A stretch of 64,000 bases of DNA from contig OX439039.1 in the NCBI GenBank assembly GCA_949317995.1, forward strand, positions 18,777,282 through 18,841,281, in the 5' to 3' direction. The translations under genes and the position numbers were made by a program. This document shows positions 45,330 through 57,465 of this stretch, piece by piece (position 1 is the first letter of the stretch; the number at the start of each line of letters is the position of its first letter). The notes below the pieces were generated by a model, which saw only the letters and a list, made by a program, of their open reading frames with translations, had not been told where the DNA came from and searched no databases. The DNA is from Acholoe squamosa (taxonomy: Eukaryota > Annelida > Polychaeta > Phyllodocida > Polynoidae).

Positions 45330-45873
45330 TATTGTAGGCCTATGTCTTTACACAAATGAAATTCTACCAGTTAGAGCTACCTATACATGACGGTTAGGTC
45401 ACCATAATTTATATTGATGAGCGTTAATAAAATTCACGCCCTGAGACAGGTCTATAGAGGTGAGAAACAAACCTATCACCATCTGAAACACCACAATCAC
45501 TACGCACCTGTCTTGTGGATGCATGAATATGTCAGCATGGACCCTGATTGCATTAGAGAAACAGGTATCATATATGAGTAGGCCAAGAATGAAAAACTGT
45601 TTGCTACATACAATAATAAGCGGCCTCAGAGTTATCAAGTGAATCCCTAAAGTCACAGGTTAGCCACAAATCCTACTTTAGTAAAGTCAGCTTCGTCAAA
45701 TTATATAAAATTTGACTGATCATGTAAGACTAGGATGTTCCCCTACTGATATATTACCTGAAACAAACCTTTATGAGTTTACTTTCATTTGCCTCATTTG
45801 CGTCAATCTCTGTGAGCCCACACTTGGATCAGAAGACATGTTGGCTCCTGCTCACTTCCCATCTCTCTTCGAA
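45330..45873 (+). promoter_or_regulatory. GPCR-2 upstream region
   Basis: Paralogous in blocks to 21901-22500. A TATA-like TTATATAAAA lies at about 45700-45709, some 165 bp before the ATG, but GPCR-1 has no clear equivalent. An alternative in-frame ATG at 45838 would add 12 residues; GPCR-1 lacks it, so 45874 is preferred. Confidence 0.4.
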
Positions 45874-46716
45874 ATGGCAAACTTAACAAGTTCAAGGGTG
45901 GCTTTTGAATCTACTGATGCCACTTCTCATCCTTTCAACTCCACGATTTCACCAAACATCACTGACCTTTCAGTCTCTGGAGACACCTTTGGTCACAACA
46001 ACCTGGCTAGGATTGGCTACTTCTACCCCATTCGAATTGTGGAGTCAGTGGTCGGCGGTGTTGGTAAACTGATGGTCATCATTGCAGTGGGCCGTTATGA
46101 AGATTTGCAGACTGCTACAGGATCCTTGCTGGCTAACTTGGCTGCAGCTGATTGTGTTCTTGCCTCACTCATGGTGTTGTCTATTGTAGGGGAGACCATG
46201 GAAAGAACATCCAGATGGCTGAATTTCTGTATTACCAAGGAAGTCCTCTACATTATTGGAGGATTTGGAAATGTCCTAAGCCTCACCATGGTATCTCTCG
46301 ACCGCCTACTCTGTCTGAGTGCTCCTTTCTGGTACCAGGCAAAGATGAACATATCCAAGGTTCTGCCATGCCAGATCATTGTTTGGATAGGGATCATCCT
46401 GACCTACAGTTTGGGTTTCACATTACGCTCCATAGCAACACTCGACATGCCAACCTGCTTCTATGCATTCATCCTGTCAGCTCAAGATAACCGACTCTTC
46501 ATTCTCTATCCTTACTACTTCTTCACTGGCACCACCCTCGTCAACTACCTCATCCTGAGCATCATGGTATGGAGGCAAGGACGGCAGATTGCAGGTCAGA
46601 ATTCTAATGTGGCCAACCATGTCCTGCTTCGCCAACAGAAGTTAACCAAGACAACAGCCCTGGTCCTTTTCGTGTACCTTGGTCTCACCATTCCAAATGC
46701 AGTAATCAATGTTGTG
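45874..46716 (+). CDS. GPCR-2 exon 1: class A GPCR, TM1-TM6
   Basis: Paralogue of GPCR-1, also 281 codons, with ATG in context GAAATGG and phase-0 donor GTG|GTAAGT at 46717. Sequons are at N3, N22 and N28; N15 is Asp here. It keeps NLAAAD (2.50), Cys119 and Cys195, Trp171, DRL in place of DRY, and Pro274. The nearly invariant TM1 Asn (1.50) is Lys65 (codon AAA, 46066-46068; AAC in GPCR-1), within GGVGKLMVII. That residue normally joins the Na+/water hydrogen-bond network with Asp2.50, so receptor signalling or expression may be altered (inference). The ligand is unknown. Several segments are almost identical to GPCR-1 at the DNA level. Confidence 0.9.
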
Positions 46717-46794
46717 GTAAGTGTAAATTAATCATGTTCCATAAAGATGTGGGGGAAAATAGATGAAGGGAAGAAGTGTATGTGGCCATTCTAT

Positions 46795-46991
46795 ATCCAC
46801 TGTCCATGGATGAACCATCGATGTCCCTTTATATGTTTTTCCCATAGAAATGAATGATAAATAATAAGGGAGAAACCCACAGATAATCCATCCATGGATC
46901 TGTCTCCCTTCATCCGTTTTTTTCCTCTATAGAAATCACTGATGAATGATATGGATGAAACTGACCGATGGTCCATCTGTCGGCAGTGGAT
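46795..46991. repeat. Possible small foldback element
   Basis: The ends ATCCACTGTCC and CAGTGGAT are inverted, with further similarity inward (ATGAACCATCGAT against ACCGATGGTCCAT). There are also two diverged copies of 'TATAGAAATGAATGAT'. The boundaries are uncertain. Confidence 0.35.
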
Positions 46992-47702
46992 GCACCCTTT
47001 TATACAATCAGATTACATTTGTCCCTTTGGCCAAATAACATATTTTATGATTATGAAGAAAAAGGTCATTTTCTTGAATACAATTCTTTTATTTGTATTT
47101 CTTCTTTAGAATAAGTTTAAGACTTCTTCTAGTCGATTTTTTTTTCTAGTCATGTCCTTTGTAGATGGTTACAACACCACATGTTCATACAGAAATTTGT
47201 TCCAAGCTTTAAGGATATTTCCATATTTCGACTTGATTTCCAGATTGGCAATTGCACAGTCTTGTGTTCATAAAGGAATATGTAATGTACTTCCCTAACT
47301 CTACCGTGCTGGTTGTTTGTCTTAAAGGGGCTCTGATGCACACCCGCATTAAAATGACATGCGATCACTCCTTGACCAATCAGATCGCCGTGATTGTTCC
47401 GCTGGTTTCCGCAATTTTATGATCGCTGTTTGAATTGGTACCCATGTTGTTAATTTGCAGTACAAGCCCCCTTTGAAGGAGGCACTGGTTAGTTGTTGCG
47501 AAGCCCAAATGGCATATAATACATAGCCCTTAGGCCTTATCACTTCTGGCTCTCAATTTCAGGGAGTGCTGTCCATCATAATCATCTGATAGTTAAGATT
47601 GAGGGCAATCAGAAAATATGTGGTGGAAATGCACAATCAGTAACTTAAGGTCAGGACAAGACCTCCATTTCTGGAATTTCATAGAAAAAACAGATAAAAT
47701 AT

Positions 47703-48768
47703 TAGGGTAGAGGCACCCATTTTGAACGCTCCCGGCCACACCCGAGGTAGACATAATTGGTGCTCAAATCTTGTACCTTTAAAAGTGGTGAATTCTATTT
47801 TCCATTTCACCAGTTGATACATGATAGTTTACCCTCAAGATCCTTGAAGAAAATTCTTAATGAAACTCTCCAATACATATTAATGAATGAGCTGTACATA
47901 TTTAGTCTCCAAAACATCAAATTGCACCTCAAGTCAGACAGCTAAAGCCAGAGGTGACCCTATAGTCAGACACTATTTTATTTAATTGATACAAACACAA
48001 TGGGTCACTTTATCTGAAATATTCTATATAGGCACATAGCATATGACACTAAGGAATCCAAGCTAATGCAATACTCCTCTCCAGGACACTCTCAGATGCT
48101 TAATTTTGCATACCTGTAACAGGTCAGTCTACAGGCCAAGATGAGCATAACTTCTATGGGCAGATGGAGTAGTGATTAGGTTTAGGTGATTAGGTTTAGG
48201 TATTAAATAGTAGGTACACCAAACACAGATTAAAACCCCCTATCTGGGAGTACATGTATATTATGAAGGATTCTGTTTGTAATGAAATGTCCATTATATA
48301 AGTATTAAAATCATGATATAATTGTGTCCCAGGTGGGGTGTAATTGGTGTCTGATAGTAGGTGTAATATGAAGGTCATAGAAGGGTAACTCCCATTCTTT
48401 AACATGAGGGATGTATTCAGGTTTGTTAAGTCAAATTATTATCAAAAATTTGTATATTGCCATTGACATGTATAGAAATCCTATAAACATCAAGGTTATG
48501 ACATGACAAATTGACAAATCAAACCAGGATCTCCATTCACCTGCGATTCTTCATCCTCAGAATATAACAAAAACACCCTGAGTTTGTGCAGTTGTAAAAC
48601 CATGTATGACAGATGTTTTACATGTTATTCCCTATTTGTTAGAGAGTATGATACCTGAGTTTCATGTCTATTTTAAATGGTAGTTGAATTTTTCATATCT
48701 TTTATGTAATTCAATGCCAAAGGTGTCCAACTTTAGGTGTCTGTCCGACTCAGGGTGCCTCTACCCTA
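47703..48768 (-). mobile_element. TIR element, family W, copy 2
   Basis: About 1.06 kb, bounded by inverted GGGTAGAGGCACCC ends with TA on both outer sides, consistent with a TA target duplication. It is in reverse orientation relative to copy 1 at 29391-30410. Shared internal blocks include 'CCTCTCCAGGACACTCTCAGA' counterparts and 'TCAAATTGCACCT'. No transposase was found, so it is non-autonomous. Confidence 0.72.
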
Positions 48769-49554
48769 TATATGGCAAGATACCCTTGGTCCAAATTGGG
48801 TTATCCAGACAATTCTAACATATATTTTATCCTGCTCCATGAGGGCAATCTAAACAACTTGTTAGATTTGAGTTTCCTCAAGTCCAAGGTCATTAAGCTC
48901 AATGACAAACACCAACAAGACTTTTCAATTGTCATCATGTCCTTGAATATGTTCAGATATGCACTTTTTTACATTTACATATAGGCCCAAAGATCCTGAT
49001 AAAGAAAATACATGGTCGACCTCCAAATGATATGTCTAAAGGTCAGGGCACCACTCATACCATTGTGATGCTGTGAAAGCAGCGTGTGAAAGACATGCAC
49101 ACCTTTGACAGTACCATCAGAAATTGCTCTTTCCGCTCACTTCAAAGTGCTATACTGAAGGAATCCACTAGAGGAACCAAAACAAACATTTGCACGTAAC
49201 CTTGCTCAAGGCCATCGACTTTTATTGAGATAAAGTGATTAAATCAGGGATGTATGGCTACAAAGGAGTGTATGGTGTCCTGGTAATACATTTTTATTAA
49301 TGTGACAACGTGTAACATGTCAATATCTCTATGATATCATTGTAGGCCTATGGTAAAGGTAGCTATGACTGAAATTCAATATTTGTGAATGGATGATGGT
49401 AGACAGTCCTTTGAAGCTATCATCAGATTATGGTGGACAGCACTCCCTGAAATTCCCTGAAAGGCCACCACCACTTTGTACGAAGGATTGCAATGTGTGT
49501 ACATTATTATTGTAGTATGAATTATGTACATACAGATAGAAAGCAGGTAGAGTT

Positions 49555-49700
49555 TAGCCAACCCAGACAGCACACCCACAAGGGCCCCAGCTGGGATTCT
49601 TCTGGACCCTCTGGGCTGGCCAGACGTGGGCTCAAACTGGTAAATGTCTGAGCCACCAGATGGGGCCCAGGTGGGCTTGCTCTTTCTACTGAGCTAACTT
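49555..49700 (-). repeat. tRNA-like SINE
   Basis: The - strand reads TTAGCTCAGTAGA (A-box-like, 49685-49697), then AGTTTGAGCCC (B-box-like, near 49630), followed by a CCAGCCCAGAGGGTCC body. This is the layout of a tRNA-derived SINE, here in the GPCR-2 intron. It has no intact cloverleaf. Confidence 0.4.
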
Positions 49701-50162
49701 GGAAGCTGTGATAGTTATAGTTAAAATGGTAGACAAATAGCTGAGAGAGAGGCATTATTGCTTCATCACATTGAATCCAACATTCTTTTCCGACAATAGA
49801 ACCAATAGAGTGACTATAATATTTTGGCGATAATATCTAACATGTTTGATTCCTATCATTGGAAATGAACAATCATAAGGGACTTTTCAATTATCGGATG
49901 ACAAACGTGATTCTATTGTCAGAAATAAAGGACGGATTTGGCCAGTACAAATTCTGTCGCCCTGTTGACACAAGGCTTTAGGAAATGACCTGTGGTACAA
50001 CAAAACTATTTCGAATATCCTAATTATACCTCACATAAACGGCGTATCCCACAGATAGGGCACACCTTGGCTACTATCCTTGCATGCAAACTGCAGTGCT
50101 TGATTTATACATCATGGTATTGAATGCATTATAATATTGAATTGTGTTTATTTCTCTTACAG

Positions 50163-50453
50163 GTGAAGAAGGAGTCTGCAGCTTCAGTCCACCTACAGTA
50201 CATTGCACTGATTCTATGGCACTTCAACAGTGTGATCAATCCATTCATCTATGCCTACCGCATGCCAAAGTTTCGCAAAGCTTTCCGTAAGATGCTTGGC
50301 TTGAAGACCAGTGTTGTGGCCCCGGTACCACTGGAAGGACATGCGGCTAGTGGCATGCAGTTAGTGGCAGAAGCATCAGGCAGCACTAATAGATCAACAA
50401 GCATGCATCCTGGATCACATGGTAGTACAATTGAAACCATAACAGCCACTTAA
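50163..50453 (+). CDS. GPCR-2 exon 2: TM7 and full tail
   Basis: 96 codons plus TAA, giving a 377-residue receptor. It follows acceptor TCTCTTACAG. TM7 carries NPFIY (NPxxY motif), followed by the helix-8-like FRKAFRKML and a 50-residue Ser/Thr-rich tail ending ETITAT. Residues 282-346 align one-to-one with GPCR-1. At codon 347 this gene has CAG (50358-50360) where GPCR-1 has TAA. The longer tail is probably ancestral because homologous sequence persists 3' of the GPCR-1 stop. Confidence 0.9.
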   Translation: MKKESAASVHLQYIALILWHFNSVINPFIYAYRMPKFRKAFRKMLGLKTSVVAPVPLEGHAASGMQLVAEASGSTNRSTSMHPGSHGSTIETITAT

Positions 50454-51842
50454 TGTGCAGAAGGTGCCGTTATGGTTTCAATTCTTGGGAGCAGAGTGCT
50501 GGTGGCTAAGGAACTGATGATGGGTCAAATTAAACAGACAATGTATAAGAAAGTCTAATCACACCATTGTTGGTCGAAAATCATAGAAGGTTTGCATATG
50601 ACGAATTTGGAGGTACTCCAGCCCCTACTCTTCGAATTTTAGTTTCCCCCTCTATTTCTTTGGCTCAAAGTGTCAGGCTGGATGAGATCTTCAGGTTACA
50701 TATGCATATGGGTTTTGATTGTCCCATAAGCATATTTTGGTCTCCAGGGGGGTAAAATGTGCCCAAAATAACCAAAATTGTCTGGGCGAAATTGTGTCCG
50801 GGAGAATGACAATCTTCATACCCCCATGAAAATCTCAGGTCCAGACTATTTTGACCTGTAAATTAAGAAAATCACATTATTATTTATGTCAGATGTGTCC
50901 TTGCTATTGTAAAAGAAGCATACTTATAAGAATTTTTTTTCTGGCCACATGTCTGGGCGAATGACATGTAAGGCCCCATATGCACTGATTTCCATTGATT
51001 TCCTTTCTAATGGTGGAATAGGGAATTCTGTATAAAGGATGATATCATGATCTAAACTGTGAATACCTTTGATGTATGGGGTAGGCGGCAGCTGGTTCTG
51101 GCGACATGATACGATTGAAATCACCTTGGAAGTGGTCGTCATCCAGGAACGACTTTATCCATCATAACATATCTTATCAGTTTGTTTGGCACTTTAAGCA
51201 GAATAAGCACCCACTGCATATGGGTCTAGCTCCTTTAAGGATTTAACACCTTTTTTCTATTACATTTCCTATTTTGGTTTGACCCGTCTGAAGTACTCTT
51301 ACCTCTGAGAAGATAAACCTGATAAGGGCCTGATGTAACATCACTTCTGCTCCAAGACTAAGGCATCATAATAATTATACGGCTCTGAACATAACCTGCT
51401 AGAGGTTACTTATTAATGATTTTTTTTTTTGCGGTGGGTAAAAGATAAAAACACTGAGCCGAATGCCCTGTTGCACAACTATTACATTTTCTAGTATTGT
51501 GAAATATACATATAGATCTTTCAAAAGGTTTTTTTCCGATACATTCATAAATATGCACATGTGTAAGGTAGCTGATATAGAATAAAATCACAGAAATCTC
51601 TGATTTTAGCAGACAAAAATAATTGATATTGATTTTCAAAGCACCAGATCTCAAAACAGGATTCTCAGTGATTTCCATTCTATGATTTATGATGATCTGG
51701 TCTGTGTAATCACCATTACCAAAGAAATTCCGTTGCCTTTGACGCCATTGCCTTTGACTATGCGCTGGCAACCAACCCTGATAAAACTATCTAAAAGAAG
51801 AATTGATGCAAAACTTTTCAATAAGAAGTTTATGTTGCACCC
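50454..51842 (+). other. GPCR-2 3' flank
   Basis: Presumed 3' UTR and downstream sequence. Several blocks are paralogous to 25306-27480 (for example 'GATTTAACACC', 'CCTGATAAGGGCC' and 'AATTGATATTGATTTTCAAAG'). No further gene. Confidence 0.5.
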
Positions 51843-51922
51843 ATAGTCCACTTGGCCTCTGTCGCAGAAATTTATATAGGAAATTTATGGCTCAGTCGCA
51901 CGACAGAGGCCAAGTGGACTAT
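51843..51922. repeat. 22-bp perfect inverted repeat
   Basis: Arms 51843-51864 and 51901-51922 (ATAGTCCACTTGGCCTCTGT then CG, and its complement) surround a 36-nt loop. The core GTCCACTTG recurs at 52079 and within the hairpin at 52140-52165. Confidence 0.92.
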
Positions 51923-52139
51923 TGACATAAGGAAGAAGTTGCTATAAGTGGTTGTTGCTTTTCCAGCAATTTGAAGAAAGAGGGTACATAATACCTAAAT
52001 GGGATATACAGGATCGCAGGCATATTATAGAACCTATGTTATCCAGTCTTGTACATCCAATACAGCCTAAAACCCACAGTCCACTTGACCTGTGTCACGC
52101 AATTGAGGCATACATTTCTTATATAAAATTCTGCTTTAC

Positions 52140-52165
52140 ATCGATGGTCCAAGTGGACCATCGAT
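52140..52165. repeat. 11-bp-arm hairpin
   Basis: Arms ATCGATGGTCC and GGACCATCGAT around the loop AAGT. It reuses the GTCCACTTG/CAAGTGGAC theme of the inverted repeat 220 bp upstream. Confidence 0.9.
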
Positions 52166-52983
52166 TTAAAGCTTTGTACAGCGGCTGGAGGTTATGAAGT
52201 GGTATAAACCATTAGTATGGATGCCTAGCGGGGCCTGGTCTAGTACTTTTTGTATGGACTGTATGTGTTGTAAGTGTTGTTATTTTATATAATTTTATAC
52301 TATTTTAGAAATAATAAGTATACATTTCTAACATCGTCACACAGAGCCTGGTGAGGTTCCCGAAACTGTACCCCTTTCTCGCCTCCTTTCGCAGAAACAG
52401 TTGAATTCTGGTTATGTGACTTCTGTATCTTATGTTTGTTTGGGATTGTCATAAAAAACTTTGATTTCCCTCTTCTACATGAAAAGCTAGATGATATTGT
52501 TTAAATACACCATAATTTGCCAAATATATTTGCCACAGGGTCTAAATAAGGGCTGACACTTTGAAATCCTTGTTGCAATTAAACATAAGGTGGTACCACC
52601 CTAAATACCCAGTGCAGACCGGAAAATACCAGTGTTGGCGACCTTGGATGTAACATTTGAAATACTTAAAATTCCCTGAAGGATTATGTAATGTAAAGCT
52701 GGCCACTTTCTCGCGGGAAAAGGCGAGATGGGCGGATCATGTCTGCATACACTCGAGAGTCCTCACTATAGCATTTTACCGGGTTCACACAGTGCCAAAG
52801 TCTCAGCCCAGCTCATGGGTGCCGCTGCTTCCCAAAATGTACAAACAATAATTATTATGCAATATGAGATCAGTCGCCTCTGCATGAAAAATATGAGACG
52901 AATGGCATCATGTTTGCACATTTATCCTTCAGATCGGTAGTCATAGGTTGTAGGTTACGAAACACTTTCAATTTGTTAGTGGG
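52166..52983. other. Intergenic, no gene seen
   Basis: Unique-looking AT-rich sequence up to the left breakpoint of the tandem duplication. No gene recognised. Confidence 0.5.
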
Positions 52984-55900
52984 GATCTCGGTTATTTATG
53001 TCATGGCTGATACCATCGTTACTATAAATAAGAACTACTTACATCATATTCAATGGGGGATGGAATACAATGTGTACGTATTCAATGCATTTTGTTTACA
53101 TCCACCATCTTGGATTTTGAGAAGAGGTTAGTTTCGGATTTAGTGTAGCATTTCTTGTAACCAGGAAAGCTTCACGATAAAAACACATTGAAATAGTTAA
53201 ATAATATTACATTATGAACGTAAAAAAAAGAATAATCACAATTAAAAGAGAGCAGATTCTCATGCGTAACATATAATCCAAAACTAATTGGTTTTGGTTC
53301 TACCATCACGTGACCTACTTGATGGCGTCACACAGTCAAGCAAGGCAGTTCGCAACAACACCAGATGACTTGACATATTCACCATAAGTAAATATCATTG
53401 TGTATCTTTGTTTAATATCAAATTCATCCTGTAAGCCATGACATAAATGCAAATCTCAACTCCCCATGGAAAATATTCGCATCGTATTTCCCGAGGTGTA
53501 GCTGTCCTGTATTCAACGACGTCTTATATGTATAATCCATGATTATAGTATTTCATGAAGTTTTTCAGTATGCAGGAAATTTGATCCTGCAGCTATTTTA
53601 TTCTGCCAACCAGGCTTGATTTCTGCAAGGCTGGTTACCTTTGTACACTCAGCGATAATAATTTGTTGTTCTTCTACATGTTTTAAACATTTTGAATAAT
53701 CTAGATATGCCAAAGTGTTAGGAATATTATACTGGAGCTTAGTGAAAATCATTCAAAACATTCATGCTTTCTGTTCTACACTGCAGAAACCTTAGTAATG
53801 GTCCGATTTACAAACCGTAAAACTGGCATAGAGCCCAAAGTCTGGCCAGCCTTTATTGTTGTGTCAGCTCCTTCAGACATTTTGCCGGCTATAGCATGCA
53901 GCCGGCAGGTTTTCGTATGGACTGCAATTCAGTGATGAATCCATTTGATATTCTCGGTATAGTTACATTATATATTTAGTATTGTTTAAGCAATGGTCTG
54001 ACCCAATATCGCGATATGGTGATTATCACACATACAATACACCTTACCTGTAACTAGAACTCTAAGAGGCCGTACCACGACTTGACCAAGCCAATACGAT
54101 TTGAAACCCTCAAAATTAGGATTCAAAGGGGCAGATGCAGCGCCATCCCCTAATTCATTTGATATTCTCGGTATAGTTACATTATATATTTAGTATTGTT
54201 TTAGCAATGGTCTGACCCAATATCGCGATATGGTGATTATCACACATACAATACACCTTACCTGTAACTAGAACTCTAAGAGGCCGTACCACGACTTGAC
54301 CAAGCCAATACGATTTGAAACCCTCAAAATTAGGATTCAAAGGGGCAGATGCAGCGCCATCCCCTAATTCTTGTCATGCGCTAATAAGAATCTAGTATTC
54401 AATTGCAATGAATTGCAATTGATCATGGGTTTTCAGAAAAGGGGAGTCATGGATTTGATCTTGGGCCATGGGCACCCGTGAAGGGGCACATTGGTCACTA
54501 GCACAACAAACTGATAAAGCAAATCCTGCACAGCAATCACTGGCAATGTGGTTAGGTTGGAGAGCTCTCCCCCCTACACACACACACAAACACTCAGAAG
54601 ATTGTTAATCCAGATGTAAAATAATGCATTCTAATGGATTCTGATATTTCTATACGGTGAAGTGTTAGACACTTAGTTATCATTTCTTTTCTCTACACCT
54701 CCCATCTATTTCCCCTAATCAGGCCTAGGTCAGTCGTATCTGAAACCTCCCCAGCCGAGAGGGTGATGCAGGCATTGGCAGTGGGGTTCTAAATCTCTGA
54801 GAAATTTCTCTCCCATTTTCTATTACTCAAATTCACAAAATCATCCATAAGTTATAAGAAATATTTACAGGAAATCTAAAACAAATTGGGAAATGAAAAA
54901 ATTCAGCCAATTTAGTAATAGATATTCCCTTTTTAAGAAAAATAGTGATGTTTGTAAACTAGGGACAGGAGTAGAGGGCCTCAATTGAACCCTTATCTTA
55001 TCTCTTATCACCGATCTCCTCAAAACTACTCCCGACTGACCACAAACTGAAATGACTTTACCTAACCTCTCACACTTGCCTTCCGCTTCCATTCCTCCCT
55101 TTGGTTCCAATAACCTCTCCTCTATTTCTTTTTTCACATCTGCCTACCAACTCCCACCACCTACCAACTGTCTCCAAACTCCCACTGCCTACCGTTAACA
55201 TGATAAGCACTTAATCATATAGGTTTTTGGTAGAGCAATCATACTGGTGCAGCCATTGGTGACAACTAGATTAGCAGTGTTTAGGACTAAAATGTCAATA
55301 ATAGTTTCAAAGGGGAATAGCTGTAGCATATTACTTAGAAATAACCTCCTGTGGAATGGACGACCATGAAACTGAAGTAAGATAGGAATTATATTGAACT
55401 GATTTGTGTGGGATTTCCTGCATAAGTGGTATTGAAATGTATTGTTGTTGTGCTGGCTATAGTATAAGAAATAAAGGCATACAAAGTAAACCTAAGAACA
55501 CAAGATTAATTAGTTTTACTGGTGAGGAAGGTTTCTAGTAAATGAAAGAAGTCTATGCCTAAGGATGTACTGGTAGTTTGCATACCAAGATGGCGATTCA
55601 CAAGTTCAATGATTGATATGGATGTTTTTGGTATTGAATTAATCAGCCTAAGAAAAGGTAAACGATTGTTCAAATGCTGATTTAACATTTTCTGTTTCAG
55701 GAAAAACTATAAAGTGCGATATTTCTTTCAACAAAGAATATTCTTCATTTATGACTCTTAAACTAAATTGATAAATTCAAACAGGTGTTTTCAAAGAAAT
55801 TAATTTTGATCTTATGAATAGATACTCGGACAAGGGGCGACTTATCACTATGCTTCTGTGATCAAATGATATTTTCATAAAGGGCGTTTTAGCAAGGAAA

Positions 55901-57465
55901 TGATTTGTAGATTCATATAGGCTGTATTTCTACTTTTATATTTGCTTAACTGATATTTGAAATAATGACGAAATTAACTGAGTATAAACTATCTTTTAAA
56001 ACTCTTGAATCCTGACATATATTCATATTCTGTATCATCAGCCTTTATGAAGCAGCCTAATGTCCTGCACACCAAAAACTAAACATGTTTTCGAGGTAAT
56101 TTAAAGATATAGACCACATCATTACACAATAAAGATCGGTATTCTGCCTTTTAAGTGCAATGTCCTGTTTTCATTCAATTCGACCTTTTTTCTTTTTTTT
56201 CACACTTGTAGTAACGCATGGTTTAATTGTTCTATCTATCGTAGCTACCAGTAAACCCAGGAACAAAGTCTGAAGGCAGGAATATACCAGAGGATCTGGA
56301 AACAACTTAATTCTTCACAGATGATCACTGCCATAATGGGCCGGAAGATGGTACAGTTCTTCCATGTCTGGAACTGGTTGGTTTTCTCAACTGTTTCATT
56401 CCTTTAACTTTTTAAACATTTTAATTGAATAATATTGAATGTCATGGGAGGGGTCGGGTTTACAGAATGCCGGATCTTTACTCTGTTGTCAATAGTTAGG
56501 ACAGATCTATTTTAAATCTTACAATGAGCATTAATGATATTGACATACACTCTTAGACTGCACGACTCTATTTACAGCACAATGCAATGTATTTTTGTAA
56601 AACACTAGGACCTGCTGTTAATACAAATCCATAGACCCTACAGTAGATTGCCCTGTATGCAGTACACTGTTATTTACTGCTTGTTTACTGCTGATTCAGG
56701 CTGAGAGTGTACTAGTTCTTGTTGTCTATTAACATGGGCACTGTCTTAACTATTTCCACAAAGGCATATGTAATCGAAACATAATTGTGCAACATATTAA
56801 CAACATGTACGTCAACAGTCCTGATCACTAACAAATGACCCTGTAATTATAATTGAGTACCAGTATACCCATTAATTCAGAGAGCTTCAGGCTAAGAACA
56901 AAAGTGACCAGGCAAGTAAAATCACCCCTGTGCAGGGAAATTCATTATCAAAGTTCATCTCAAGATCTTTAAAATGAGACATCATTGGGTTAAATATTCC
57001 TAGTAGTTATGTCAGAACCCCTCCTTGAAAAAGGTTGTTATCCATATCTGAAATTGATGATTAAGCTCTAAATACATTATAAACTATAATAATGTCTAAA
57101 AATGCAATAAATCAGCCTTTTTCATGAAAAAAATACAATAATCTGATAACTTTTATTGTAGATTTTGATTTAGAAGGAATTTTCCATTTCTGTTTTTGGT
57201 TTTTGGTTTTTGGTGAGTACCCCCAAAAATTGGCATAAAAATCTGCAAATTTTGATAATTGGAATGGTTGCCATGGCAACCAGGAACAGGCATATAGGTT
57301 GATTTCTCATGAAAAATGTTCATTTTCCCAGCAAATTGTCATGAGTCCTCGTCAACCTGTGTGAAGTGGCTCACACATGTCATTAGATGGAAGACGACGC
57401 CGTTATAGCACAAGATTACCATGAATAGCAATTGCTATGCCACGTGAGTCTAACACACAATGGCG
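52984..57465. repeat. 4.48-kb tandem duplication, copy A
   Basis: It starts GATCTCGGTTATTTATGTC and ends in the truncated R2 element (AACACACAATGGCG), directly joined to the next GATCTCGG. It is non-coding as far as can be seen. It contains the 214-bp internal tandem duplication (53942-54369), a CA run near 54575 and, at its right end, repeat R1 (56904-57326) with nested R2. Small frames shared by both copies change by replacement substitutions and look spurious. Confidence 0.92.
53942..54369. repeat. 214-bp tandem duplication, copy A only
   Basis: Positions 53942-54155 and 54156-54369 are near-identical (one difference noticed, GTTTAAGC against GTTTTAGC). They start CATTTGATATTCTCGG. Copy B has a single unit (from about 59186), so this arose after the 4.5-kb duplication or was lost from B. 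Confidence 0.93.

Larger units (their letters stand above)
46717..50162 (+). other. GPCR-2 intron
   Basis: The intron is 3446 bp, donor GTAAGT, acceptor TTTATTTCTCTTACAG, phase 0, at the same codon as in GPCR-1. It contains a foldback-like segment (46795-46991), TIR element W copy 2 (47703-48768) and a tRNA-like SINE (about 49555-49700). None of these is in the GPCR-1 intron, so the introns were filled independently after duplication. Confidence 0.88.

Noticed and set aside
45712..45873. N-terminal extension of GPCR-2 upstream of 45874
   Set aside because: The frame is open, but its first ATG is at 45838 and GPCR-1 has no equivalent; the shared ATG at 45874 has the better context and matches GPCR-1.
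53543..53752. 69-codon frame kept in both copies of the 4.5-kb duplication (also 58038-58247)
   Set aside because: The three differences seen between copies all change amino acids, there is no domain, and conservation is explained by the recent duplication.
54865..55137. 90- to 112-codon frames in both duplication copies (also 59878-60216), and the 60-codon pair at 55506 and 60541
   Set aside because: Replacement changes predominate, ends differ through indels, and no domain or splice context is visible.
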